Source: Mycobacteriales bacterium
Lineage (GTDB): Bacteria > Actinomycetota > Actinomycetes > Mycobacteriales > Mycobacteriaceae
Assembly (NCBI GenBank): GCA_018376445.1
Contig: JAHABL010000016.1
Coordinates: 1 to 15,691, forward strand
Length of the DNA: 15,691 nucleotides
Direction: 5' to 3'
Each line of letters starts with the position of its first letter. Position 1 is the stretch's first letter. The notes beneath the pieces were generated by a model, which had not been told where the DNA came from, searched no databases, and worked only from the letters and a program-made list of their open reading frames with translations. Made by a program: the position numbers and the translations under genes. Positions 1 to 7,900 of this stretch are shown piece after piece.

Positions 1-138
1 AAAACAAACATCCACACCCAACGGGGGTTGAGCGCAGACAAAAATTGGCATTCAATAAAATCAGTACACTGTTGAGTTCTCAAACAACATGCCCACTCAG
101 CGACCAGAAAAGGTTATTTTCTCTTCTCTGAGTGCAAC
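1..138 (-). ncRNA. 5' leader of an rRNA operon (16S lies beyond the left edge)
   Basis: On the minus strand this is the transcribed leader downstream of the best rrn-like promoter (-10 at 145-150). It carries the element GTTGTTTGAGAACTCAAC (71-88), which I recognise from leaders just upstream of 16S genes in mycobacteria and corynebacteria, where boxA/boxB-type signals support antitermination and RNase III processing. Upstream of it is a stem-loop (94-134). The 16S gene itself is not in the window. The identification rests on this element, the promoter, and the position directly downstream of murA, the same arrangement as mycobacterial rrnA. Confidence 0.75.
94..134 (-). promoter_or_regulatory. 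Leader stem-loop, boxB-like
   Basis: Perfect outer arms CACTCAG (94-100) and CTGAGTG (128-134) enclose a second perfect 6-bp helix, AGAAAA (106-111) with TTTTCT (117-122), around a 5-base loop. It lies between the probable transcription start and the conserved GTTGTTTGAGAACTC element, where a boxB-type antitermination hairpin would be expected. No T-run follows on the minus strand, so it is not an intrinsic terminator. The functional role is inferred from position. Confidence 0.5.
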
Positions 139-144
139 TTCTCT

Positions 145-172
145 AGTTTACCACTGATGTTGTCTCCGTCAA
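145..172 (-). promoter_or_regulatory. Probable main rRNA operon promoter
   Basis: On the minus strand, a -35 TTGACG (167-172) and -10 TAAACT (145-150) are separated by 16 bp and point into the rrn leader. Transcription would begin near position 138. This is the best sigma-70-type promoter in the murA-rrn gap. Confidence 0.65.
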
Positions 173-283
173 AATCGGCGGAAACTCTGTCCTGGTGACT
201 GGGAGTTGGCCTGAAACTGACGAGAAGTCTTTGGAGGCTTCCTTAGTCGCTTTCGCGGCCGGCCAGTTTCGCTGACTTGGAAT

Positions 284-312
284 AAGTTACTCACTCCACC
301 GGATGAAGTCAA
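284..312 (-). promoter_or_regulatory. Possible second, upstream rRNA operon promoter
   Basis: On the minus strand, TTGACT (307-312) is followed after 17 bp by TAACTT (284-289), which fits the relaxed TAnnnT -10 of high-GC Gram-positive bacteria. Tandem promoters downstream of murA are known for mycobacterial rrnA, so a second promoter here is plausible. The -10 is weak. The rest of the 1-442 gap shows no coding potential and no obvious murA terminator. Confidence 0.4.
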
Positions 313-442
313 ATCACCTGGTCACAGTGATTTCCTTAATTACAGTGATGAAAGTTGCGGTGGTTGTACAACTCGTTCCTCAGAGAGCTTGCACGCACCT
401 TCCGAGACTGGCCAACAACAGTTGAAAACCAACCCCAATTGT

Positions 443-1744
443 TTACTTTGTGGGCTCTCCCACCATGGAAACTCGCTCAATTTTCCCACCGAGATCCTGT
501 AACTGGGCCACCATATCGGGGTAACCGCGATCAATATGGTGGACATCGTGGATTTCCGTGGTGCCATCTGCCACTAGCGCAGCCAGCACCAGCGCGGCAC
601 CCGCCCGAATATCGGACGACCACACAGGCGCGGAAGATAACCGCTCCACCCCACGAATAACCGCATGATGCCCATCAATATAGGCATCCGCACCTAACCG
701 CACCATCTCATCAACAAAACGGAACCGCGCTTCAAACACATTCTCCGTCACCAGCGAATCCCCCTCCGCGACCGCAGCCAACCCAATGGCCATAGGCTGC
801 AAGTCAGTCGGGAAACCTGGGTAAGGCAACGTCTGAAAATTCACCGCGTTGGGACGTTCCCGCTGTACCACCCGGAAGCCATTCGCCTCACGAGTAATTT
901 CGGCCCCCGCCGCCTGCAACTTCATAAGCACGACATTGAGGTACTCGGGATTAATCCCCGTCACCCGAATATCCCCACGTGTCATCGATGCGGCAAAAGC
1001 CCACGTTGCAGCCACAATACGATCCCCCACCACGCGATGGCACGTCGGGTGCATCGACTCCACGCCATGCACAGTAATGGTGCTCTCCCCCACACCCTCA
1101 ATCTGAGCACCCATCTGCTGCAGCATGGTGCACAGATCAACCACCTCGGGTTCACACGCGGCATTCTCCAGCACAGTCGTCCCCTGCGCCAACACTGCTG
1201 CCGTAACAATATTCTCCGTCGCCCCTACAGACGGAAAAGCCAGCTTAATGTGCGCTCCATGTAAGTCACCGGCCCGTGCCACCAAACACCCATGGGAAAT
1301 CGAGGTCTCTGCCCCTAACGCCTCCAAACCCGACTGGTGCATGTCCAGCGGACGCGAACCAATGGCATCACCCCCCGGAAGAGCCACAATCGCTTTCCCC
1401 GTCCGCGACACCAGCGGTCCCAACACACAGACAGACGCGCGGAACTGCCGAACTGCCTCAAAATTCGCCTCAGAACTCGGCTGAGCCGGGGTAGTGATGG
1501 TGATGCGACCCTGATCCTCTTCCCAGACCACCTCACACCCCAGGCCCCGCAACACCTCAATCATGAGGGGAACATCCTGAATGCGTGGACAGTTATCGAG
1601 CACCGTGGTCCCCTCTGCCAAGAGCGCTGCCGCCATCAATTTCAGCACACTGTTCTTCGCACCCGAGACAGCCACTTCCCCCAAAAGACGGCTTCCACCG
1701 GTTACGAGAAAACTATCGTTCACGACAGGATCCACTTTCTTCAC
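443..1744 (-). CDS. murA: UDP-N-acetylglucosamine 1-carboxyvinyltransferase (MurA)
   Basis: MurA transfers enolpyruvate from PEP to UDP-GlcNAc, the first committed cytoplasmic step of peptidoglycan synthesis. The 433-residue protein is full length (family about 420) and follows the mycobacterial/corynebacterial sequence closely: SGAKNSVLKL near residues 27-36 with the substrate-binding Lys-Asn pair (30-31), FRASVCVLGP (101-110), the active-site loop ALPGGDAIGSRPLDMH (121-136), FPGFPTDLQPMA, and DIRAGAALVLA near the C-terminus. The catalytic-loop Cys of E. coli MurA (Cys115) is Asp here (residue 126), as in M. tuberculosis, where this change gives intrinsic fosfomycin insensitivity. The GTG start has a poor ribosome binding site; another in-frame GTG seven codons later would match the shorter mycobacterial N-terminus. 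The gene sits directly upstream of the rrn promoters. Confidence 0.96.
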   Translation of the reverse strand: MKKVDPVVNDSFLVTGGSRLLGEVAVSGAKNSVLKLMAAALLAEGTTVLDNCPRIQDVPLMIEVLRGLGCEVVWEEDQGRITITTPAQPSSEANFEAVRQFRASVCVLGPLVSRTGKAIVALPGGDAIGSRPLDMHQSGLEALGAETSISHGCLVARAGDLHGAHIKLAFPSVGATENIVTAAVLAQGTTVLENAACEPEVVDLCTMLQQMGAQIEGVGESTITVHGVESMHPTCHRVVGDRIVAATWAFAASMTRGDIRVTGINPEYLNVVLMKLQAAGAEITREANGFRVVQRERPNAVNFQTLPYPGFPTDLQPMAIGLAAVAEGDSLVTENVFEARFRFVDEMVRLGADAYIDGHHAVIRGVERLSSAPVWSSDIRAGAALVLAALVADGTTEIHDVHHIDRGYPDMVAQLQDLGGKIERVSMVGEPTK

Positions 1745-1868
1745 GCCCTACACTTCGCCCTCTAGAGTAACGCAGACCCCCCACCACGGCAGCTCAACAA
1801 AGGGCACTACATGCAGCGCAAACACCGAGCTAGTAGCCAACCACCGCAGCTCCGTCACCCCACCAAAA

Positions 1869-2762
1869 CTACGGAATAACACCCAGCGAACGAGCGGAAC
1901 TGACTGCCTCATAACGATTATGAGCATCCAGCTTGCGCATGCAATTGCGCAAGTAGGACTTCACCGTCTCCGCACCCACTCCCATTTCCGCTGCAGCCTC
2001 AATATTCGTCAGCCCCATCGCTACACAAGACAGCACGTCGATCTCGCGCGTCGAAAGGTGAATATGCATCATTCGAGGAGAGGTGATGAGAAGATCAGAA
2101 ATCGCTTCAATCTCGCGCTGCACCTCCGGGTCATTCACCCGCGTTGCCAGCACCCGCAGACGGGTATGAGCCTGCCGAATCTGTTCCCACTCCGGGCCCG
2201 AGCGGATCGAATCTGTACCGGCCGTACTCCCCAACATGTCTGATGAAGGGACGATCTCATCGGCGCGAGTCCGTTCGCGGTCTTCCGGAACGACAATCGT
2301 CGCATCCATCACCGCAATGTCCTGCTCCAGATTGCGTGCAGCGTGCGTCAACTCTTCCAGAATCCGGTCAGACAGACGCACCGCAGCATGCACACCCGCG
2401 TAGAGCACAGCACGCACGTTCCGCTGTACCACCACCGGGGCAGCAGCTAATGAACGGATTCCCTCTTCCTGAATATAGGCGTCAAGTTCGTGGCTAATGG
2501 ACTGCGACCGCAGATAGTCCGTCACACCCATAACGTGCTGAGTAGAAAAAACCCGGCCACCGACACCGCTACCGGAGTCGATTCGGAGATTACGCATGGC
2601 ATCCGTATGCAAACCGCATCCTTCAATAATGCGGATCTCATTCGGGGGGATGACCTGTGCACCGAGTGCCACTGACACACCTGACTGCTGGTGAAAGGTG
2701 TGAACAGCGACGGAAATAAGATCATGTTCTTGTCGAGCCACGAAATCTTCTGGGCTGGTCAC
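1869..2762 (-). CDS. ramA: LuxR-type transcriptional regulator, RamA-like (acetate/carbon metabolism)
   Basis: A 297-residue protein with an N-terminal GAF-like region (about 10-150; GVGGRVFSTQ, GIRSLAAAPVVVQRNVRAVLYAGVH) and a C-terminal LuxR helix-turn-helix (about 235-295; LSTREIDVLSCVAMGLTN, then GAETVKSYLRNCMRKL). Both halves, and the linker GPEWEQIR, resemble RamA of Corynebacterium glutamicum (282 aa), which activates acetate, TCA-cycle and resuscitation-factor genes and represses its own promoter. I chose the GTG at 2762 because a perfect AGGAGG (2769-2774) sits 6 nt upstream. A longer frame from a TTG at 2795 would run over this site. The gene lies 124 bp upstream of murA in the same direction. 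Family membership is secure; that its targets are the same as in C. glutamicum is inference. Confidence 0.88.
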   Translation of the reverse strand: MTSPEDFVARQEHDLISVAVHTFHQQSGVSVALGAQVIPPNEIRIIEGCGLHTDAMRNLRIDSGSGVGGRVFSTQHVMGVTDYLRSQSISHELDAYIQEEGIRSLAAAPVVVQRNVRAVLYAGVHAAVRLSDRILEELTHAARNLEQDIAVMDATIVVPEDRERTRADEIVPSSDMLGSTAGTDSIRSGPEWEQIRQAHTRLRVLATRVNDPEVQREIEAISDLLITSPRMMHIHLSTREIDVLSCVAMGLTNIEAAAEMGVGAETVKSYLRNCMRKLDAHNRYEAVSSARSLGVIP

Positions 2763-2768
2763 GCACGA

Positions 2769-2774
2769 CCTCCT
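2769..2774 (-). promoter_or_regulatory. Ribosome binding site that sets the ramA start
   Basis: Minus-strand AGGAGG placed 6 nt before the GTG at 2760-2762. It selects this start over the upstream TTG at 2795. Confidence 0.7.
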
Positions 2775-2805
2775 CGCTGAAGTGAGCAGAAGCAAAGTCC
2801 CTCAT

Positions 2806-2823
2806 CACCCCCAAAAAGGGGTG
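2806..2823 (-). promoter_or_regulatory. Inverted C-tract/G-tract site upstream of ramA (possible RamA autoregulatory operator)
   Basis: CACCCC (2806-2811) and GGGGTG (2818-2823) form a perfect 6-bp inverted repeat 44 bp upstream of the GTG start. RamA of C. glutamicum is known to bind runs of the type AC4-5A/G/T and G4-6T/C, and to control its own gene, so the composition fits. No T-run follows, which argues against a terminator. The assignment is by motif and position only. Confidence 0.45.
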
Positions 2824-2906
2824 CTACGTCTAGACTAGTATCTCACATGTCACTCCAGTCACATATCCCGCCAACTTCCCATTTCGGGCGCAGACAACGG
2901 CAATAA

Positions 2907-2932
2907 CTTGCCTCATCCCCCACTACGGCAAG
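2907..2932 (-). terminator. Weak hairpin at the end of the cobW-like gene
   Basis: Arms CTTGCC and GGCAAG (6 bp) with a 14-base loop overlap the stop codon at 2923 and are followed on the minus strand by TTATT. The stem is short and the T-tract poor, so termination would be partial at best. Confidence 0.25.
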
Positions 2933-4161
2933 AACATAGGATCGTCCTCCGGCTCCACCAAATAGCTCTCGCCGGCAGCAGACTCTCCTCCCCAATCTTC
3001 CCACCAGTAATCCTCCGGATCCGCCGCAACGTCTTCCAGGTAAGGGTAAAACGCCCACAACTCGCCCTCACTGACGGGGTCTACCTCCGATCCTCCCCAC
3101 GCACATGCCGCACACACCTCAGCAATAGCTGCCTCATCGAGCTCCACCCCAATGAAAACAAGACCAGCCTGCGCCAATTCCTCATCCCCCAACAACGTCG
3201 CATGAGCTGGCGTCGCATCAGCCGATGCCGCGTTCGCACTACTCTGGGGGAACCAGCGTTGCAGTGCAATATGCTGCCCCGTCTTTTCAAAAATAAAAGA
3301 CTCAGGCTCCCGCGCTCCCGCCAACTGCAGGAAACCTTTCACCCGATAAGCACCGCCAGCACCATTACGGACAAAGTCCATAAAACGAGCTGGGTGCAGC
3401 GGTGCCTGCAACGGCAGTGAGACCGTGCGGTAACTGTCATGCAGATGGTGATGGTCATGATGGCCGTGTTCGGCGTTCTGATCCCGGTGCTCTGCCACCA
3501 GCTCAGCAAAATTCTGGGGGTCCGCCTGCGGACGGTCAAACAACACGCGCGCATCCACCCGCCCATAGGCAGTCGTCACCGTCATCACTGCTGGAGCCGC
3601 CTCCGCTAAAAGCTGTCGCACCTGTTGGAGTTCTGCCGGCTCGACACGATCAGCTTTATTCAGAACAATCAGATCTGCATTATGGAGGCGCTTGGCCACC
3701 GCAGGGTGCTGTCGCACCGTATCAAGCACTTCCCCTGCATCGATAACCTCAACAAGGCCACCGACGGACACCTCAGTGACAGTCGTGGCCGTCGCCACCA
3801 TGGACATCAGCACCTGCGGTTCTGCCAGACCGGATGCCTCAATGATGATGCCTTCCACTCCGGGGATGTGGGCGAGCTGGTCAAGTGCCGCATCCAGCTC
3901 CTCATCGGAGGACTGACAACAGAGGCAACCATTCGCCATCGACACGAGAGAATCTACTTGCCCCGCGACCAGCATCGCGTCAACTGGAATTGTGCCAAAA
4001 TCGTTAACGATCACAGCGAGCTTAATGCCGTGGTCATCCTGCAGTAAATGGTTAAGGAGGGTGGTCTTTCCCGACCCCAGAAAGCCAGCGAGAACAAGCA
4101 CCGGTATCCGCGCCGAGTGAGCGGAAGCGCTGGTAGAAGCACTCGTGCTAGGAATATTCAC
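2923..4161 (-). CDS. CobW/COG0523-family G3E GTPase (putative metallochaperone)
   Basis: A 412-residue member of the SIMIBI G3E GTPases, which use GTP hydrolysis to insert or deliver metal (Zn, Co, Ni, Fe) to client proteins. Visible motifs: Walker A GFLGSGKT (26-33), the metal-binding CLCC (79-82), EASGLAEP (108-115), NKAD (168-171), a His-rich loop HGHHDHHHLH (232-241), and a C-terminal CobW_C-type region (FMDFVRNGAGGAYRVKGFLQLAG onward) with an acidic tail. The N-terminus is Ser/Thr-rich and probably disordered. Start: GTG at 4161 with the purine-rich GGAGGGGAGAG (4165-4175) just upstream. Neighbours (ramA and tRNAs) do not reveal the metal. I see no Zur-like palindrome upstream, so a zinc role is not supported by the DNA. 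The family call is firm; the substrate is unknown. Confidence 0.9.
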   Translation of the reverse strand: MNIPSTSASTSASAHSARIPVLVLAGFLGSGKTTLLNHLLQDDHGIKLAVIVNDFGTIPVDAMLVAGQVDSLVSMANGCLCCQSSDEELDAALDQLAHIPGVEGIIIEASGLAEPQVLMSMVATATTVTEVSVGGLVEVIDAGEVLDTVRQHPAVAKRLHNADLIVLNKADRVEPAELQQVRQLLAEAAPAVMTVTTAYGRVDARVLFDRPQADPQNFAELVAEHRDQNAEHGHHDHHHLHDSYRTVSLPLQAPLHPARFMDFVRNGAGGAYRVKGFLQLAGAREPESFIFEKTGQHIALQRWFPQSSANAASADATPAHATLLGDEELAQAGLVFIGVELDEAAIAEVCAACAWGGSEVDPVSEGELWAFYPYLEDVAADPEDYWWEDWGGESAAGESYLVEPEDDPMFLP

Positions 4162-4277
4162 GAACTCTCCCCTCCATGCAGGGACGGTGTGGCACTGCTA
4201 TGCACAGGGTACCGCACCTGTCTAGGGGAGCGAACGGAACAGCGGGAGGGACCGTCGTCCGGCAGCGGGCATAAAAG

Positions 4278-4308
4278 AAACCCCCTACCTGCGGTAGGGG
4301 GTTTCACT
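4278..4308 (-). terminator. Intrinsic terminator of the tRNA Glu-Asp-Phe-Asp operon
   Basis: Near-perfect hairpin: GAAACCCCCTACC (about 4278-4290), a TGC loop and GGTAGGGGGTTTC, with a T-rich run (TTTCTTTTA) on the minus strand. It lies directly after the last tRNA-Asp. Confidence 0.85.
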
Positions 4309-4311
4309 TGC

Positions 4312-4388
4312 TGGCGACCCTGACGGGACTTGAACCCGCGACCTCCGCCGTGACAGGGCGGCGCGCTAACCAACTGCGCCACAGGGCC
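4312..4388 (-). tRNA. tRNA-Asp(GTC), copy 2 of the operon
   Basis: Complete cloverleaf: acceptor GGCCCTG pairing with CAGGGTC, D-arm GCGCAGTTGGTTAGCGC, anticodon arm CCGCC-CTGTCAC-GGCGG with anticodon GTC, and T-arm CGGGTTCAAGTCCCG. The discriminator is G, and CCA is encoded (4312-4314). It is identical to the copy at 4509-4585. Confidence 0.96.
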
Positions 4389-4415
4389 ATACGAAAAAAG
4401 CTGCCGATGCAGCAG

Positions 4416-4489
4416 TGGCCAGGGCCGGGATCGAACCGGCGACCTTCCGCTTTTCAGGCGGACGCTCATACCGACTGAGCTACCTGGCC
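4416..4489 (-). tRNA. tRNA-Phe(GAA)
   Basis: Acceptor GGCCAGG/CCTGGCC with discriminator A, D-arm GCTCAGTCGGTATGAGC, anticodon arm TCCGC-CTGAAAA-GCGGA with anticodon GAA, and T-arm CCGGTTCGATCCCGG. No CCA is encoded. It lies between the two tRNA-Asp copies. Confidence 0.96.
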
Positions 4490-4508
4490 TTAGTAAGACG
4501 ATGACGTC

Positions 4509-4585
4509 TGGCGACCCTGACGGGACTTGAACCCGCGACCTCCGCCGTGACAGGGCGGCGCGCTAACCAACTGCGCCACAGGGCC
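4509..4585 (-). tRNA. tRNA-Asp(GTC), copy 1 of the operon
   Basis: Same sequence and fold as the copy at 4312-4388, including the encoded CCA (4509-4511). It sits just 3' of tRNA-Glu. Confidence 0.96.
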
Positions 4586-4586
4586 T

Positions 4587-4662
4587 TGGTACCCCCAACG
4601 GGATTCGAACCCGTGCCGCTGCCGTGAAAGGGCAGTGTCCTAGGCCGCTAGACGATGGGGGC
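4587..4662 (-). tRNA. tRNA-Glu(TTC)
   Basis: Acceptor GCCCCCA pairs with TGGGGGT (terminal G-U), anticodon arm CTGCC-CTTTCAC-GGCAG has anticodon TTC, and the T-arm is ACGGGTTCGAATCCCGT. The discriminator is A and CCA is encoded (4587-4589). It is the first gene of the minus-strand tRNA operon. Confidence 0.96.
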
Positions 4663-4688
4663 ATCTCTCTATTACTAGAGCGAGACTA

Positions 4689-4718
4689 AGCCTAAGGGAT
4701 AACTACCGGTTTCTGCAA
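4689..4718 (-). promoter_or_regulatory. Possible promoter of the tRNA Glu-Asp-Phe-Asp operon
   Basis: Minus-strand TTGCAG (4713-4718) and TAGGCT (4689-4694) with an 18-bp spacer, upstream of tRNA-Glu. The match is moderate. Confidence 0.35.
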
Positions 4719-4774
4719 AACCACTGGTAAATCCGTTGCATTTAGATGTTATTGCGACAGTATTCATACTGAGT

Positions 4775-4803
4775 TTCGTCATTGGCGATGTTTCTACTAG
4801 ATT
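4775..4803 (+). promoter_or_regulatory. Possible promoter of tRNA-Lys
   Basis: TTCGTC (4775-4780) and TAGATT (4798-4803) with a 17-bp spacer, 11 nt before the mature tRNA-Lys. A short inverted repeat AGTAT-TC-ATACT (4759-4770) lies just upstream. The -35 is weak. Confidence 0.35.
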
Positions 4804-4814
4804 ATTAGCTGCAA

Positions 4815-4887
4815 GCCCCTATAGCTCAGTTGGTAGAGCTACGGACTTTTAATCCGCAGGTCTAGGGTTCGAGTCCCTATGGGGGCA
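4815..4887 (+). tRNA. tRNA-Lys(TTT)
   Basis: Acceptor GCCCCTA pairs with TGGGGGC (one U-G), D-arm AGCTCAGTTGGTAGAGCT, anticodon arm CGGA-CTTTTAA-TCCG with anticodon TTT, and T-arm AGGGTTCGAGTCCCT. The discriminator is A and no CCA is encoded. It is divergent from the minus-strand tRNA operon. Confidence 0.96.
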
Positions 4888-4894
4888 CGCACAG

Positions 4895-4941
4895 AAACCC
4901 CCGGGTGGACAGCATTCACTGCCTCCACCTGGGGGTTTTCG
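4895..4941 (+). terminator. Terminator of tRNA-Lys, probably bidirectional with dnaE2
   Basis: A 15-bp stem, AAACCCCCGGGTGGA (4895-4909) with TCCACCTGGGGGTTT (4923-4937) and one G-T wobble, is followed by TTTTCGTTT on the plus strand. It lies 8 nt after tRNA-Lys. The same hairpin is about 35 bp past the dnaE2 stop on the other strand, so it may end both transcripts. Confidence 0.85.
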
Positions 4942-4972
4942 TTTGCCACCGGGAATGTGCAGCGCAACTGCT

Positions 4973-7900
4973 CTACCGGAAGTCGCGGGATGGCATCGCC
5001 CATCCAACATCGAGCGGTTCAATCTTGTCAGCCACGATGCTCACCGCCCCCTCCGCGCTATCGACAAGACCACGCACCACCAGTGCTGTCGATTGCGTGA
5101 GGATAGCCCGGTATCGTTTCCATAATCCCGCGGAACAAATGACGTTCATGAGCCCTGTTTCGTCCTCCATGCTGAGGAACGTCACTCCCCCTGCAGAAGG
5201 GGGACGTTGCCGGTGAGTGACCACTCCGGCAACGCGGACTCGCTGCCCATTAGGTTGTGCCAGCAGGTCGCGTGCACAGGTCACTCCTTGTTCCGTGAGA
5301 CTTTTCCGCAGGAATACCGTGGGGTAGGCGGAGATACCAGTACTGGCATAGTCCGCCATGGCAATTTCCCACGCACTCATTCCGGGTAGATGTGGTGCAG
5401 TGGTGACGGTAATGCCTGGTAAGTAGGCAGGGTGTGTTTGCGCTTCCAACCCTGCACGCCACAGCGCCTCGTGTCTTCCTGCACCCCCCCGCTGCTGGGT
5501 GAGACAGTCTAAAGCTCCCGCAAGCGCCAGGGATTCCACCTGCTCGGTGGTAAGTCCGGCGCGCAGGACCAGGTCTGCGATGGAGGTGAAGGACCCGCCT
5601 TCCTGCCGAGCAGTAACGAGACGGCGGGCAGGGTCTTTTCCGAATCCGCGTACGGAGGTGAGTCCTAGCCGCAGCTCCTCACCGTGTTGCTCACAGGTGG
5701 CCTCGACGTCACTGTGGTGGATGTCGACAGGGTGGACGCGCACACCGTGGCGTTGGGCATCCTGCACTAGCGATTGTGGGGAGTAGAAGCCCATCGGTTG
5801 GCTACGGAGGAGAGCGGTGCAGTAGATGGCGGGATAGTGACATTTGAACCAGGCCGAGTAGTAGACAAGGGAGGCGAATGATTGCGCATGACTTTCGGGA
5901 AAACCGTAGGCAGAGAATGCTTTCATCTTCTCCCAGAGACGCTCGCCAATCTCGCGCGGGCAAGGTTGCCAGTCCGGTTCTGCTAACGGCCCAGGCGTCT
6001 CCCCAGGAGCGGCTCCGATACCGTGCCGTTCCCGCATCCCTGCGAAAAAGCGCGCCTTCATGCGTTCCATTCTTTCTACGGACCGTTTGGAACCAATGGC
6101 ACGTCGTAGCTGGTCTGCTTCTCCCCCGTTAAATCCTGCTGCAGCCTGTGCAATTTCCATGAGTTGTTCTTGGAAAAGTGGGATACCGAGGGTCTTCCCG
6201 AGAGCTGCTTCGAGACAGGGATGGTCAAAAGTAACGGGTTCGCGTCCGTTGCGGCGACGAATGTAGGGGTGGACGGAATTGCCTTGGATGGGCCCCGGAC
6301 GCACAAGTGCGACTTCGACGACAAGATCGAAGAAATTACGGGGGCACAACCGCGGCAGTGTGTTCATTTGTGCCCGCGATTCCACTTGGAAGACGCCCAC
6401 AGTATCTGCTTGTTGCAGCATGCGGTACACGGCAGGGTCATCCATGGGGATGTCGGTGAGTTCCTTATCGTCCTCTTTTTCCTCTTTGAGGAGATCGAGG
6501 CAGTGCCGGAGAACTGTAAGAATGCCGAGCCCGAGGAGGTCAAACTTGACGAGTCCTACTGCTGCACAGTCGTCTTTATCCCATTGCAGGACGCTGCGAC
6601 CCGGCATTCTCCCCCACTCGACAGGAACCACGTCGGTGACGGGTCTATCACAGATCACCATGCCACCGGAGTGAATACCCATGTGCTGTGGCATGCGGCG
6701 GAAGCCTGCGGCCAGACTCTGTACCAGTGGCGGGATACCAGTACAGGGATCGAGGTCCCGTTCGGTGGCGCGGAGGATGGAGTAGAGGCGGCTTACTTTT
6801 TTACTCCAGGCGTCTTGTTGCCCCGGAGAATATCCGAGGGCACGGGCAGCATCACGCACTGCGGACCGCCGGCGGTAAGTGATGACGTTAGCAACTTGTG
6901 CAGCGTTGCGACGTCCATAGCGCTGGTAGACGTACTGGATGACGTCTTCCCGCCGCTGCGACTCGATATCCACGTCAATGTCTGGTGGGCCGTCCCGCTC
7001 CGGGGAGAGGAAACGCTCAAAAAGGAGGTGGTTGGCAATAGGGTCGACGGCCGTGATACCGAGACAGTAGCAGACGGCAGAGTTGGCGGCGGAGCCACGG
7101 CCTTGACAGAAAATATGGTGCTCCCGACAGAACTGGACAATATCGTTGACGATGAGGAAGTAACCGGGGAAGTCGAGTTGACGAATAATCTCGAGCTCAT
7201 ACGTGATTTGCTGTAGAGCCGCCTCTTCCACGTCTTTTCCGCGATAACGCCGCTGCGCTCCCGCTAGGGTGAGAGCACGCAGGTAGCTATTTTCATCCTC
7301 GCCGGGCGGGACCGGGAAAGGCGGCAACCCCGGCGAGACAAGATGCAGGTTAAAAGCACACTCTGTGCCAATGCGAACAGCAGTGGCGAGAGCCTGCTGA
7401 TGTGGCCCCGCTAGAGTGGCCATCTCCTGGGGAGTATGAAGGAACGCAGCTCCACCCGGATGAATGTATCCAGCATTCTCTTCCACTGTGCGGTAGGCAC
7501 CCAGCGCCTGCACAGCGGCAGCAGTTCTCCCTTCACGGGGTGTTCCCATCGCAGGACAGGAGGTGGCGATATAGGCTACGGGCGGCTGATGATTCTCACA
7601 GATTTCAACGAGTGCATCATTGCGTTCACATTCTCCCATTCGCCCGCTATACACGAGTTCTACCAGGATATTGTCTGCTCCATATCGTGTTATACAGCGG
7701 GTGAGTTCTGCTGCTGCAGCGCTAATGCCAGAACTGTCGAGCGCCTGTCGTAGGAGACTGCCGGGCCCCCCAGTAAGGACCCAGCAGTGCCCCGCACGCA
7801 CAAAGTCGAGAAGCTCCGACTGATCGTAGTGCACATGATCTTTATCACCCGCCCGCAAATACGACTCCCCGATGAGGTGGGAGAGGGCACGGTAGCCGTC

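Noticed and set aside
1581..2243. Plus-strand open frame (220 codons) across murA and ramA
   Set aside because: It spans the ends of two well-supported minus-strand genes and the gap between them; composition is Arg/His/Pro-rich and unlike a folded protein.
6164..7216. Long plus-strand open frame (350 codons) opposite dnaE2
   Set aside because: It is antisense to a conserved polymerase core, lacks a recognisable domain and ribosome binding site, and is explained by codon bias of the minus-strand gene.
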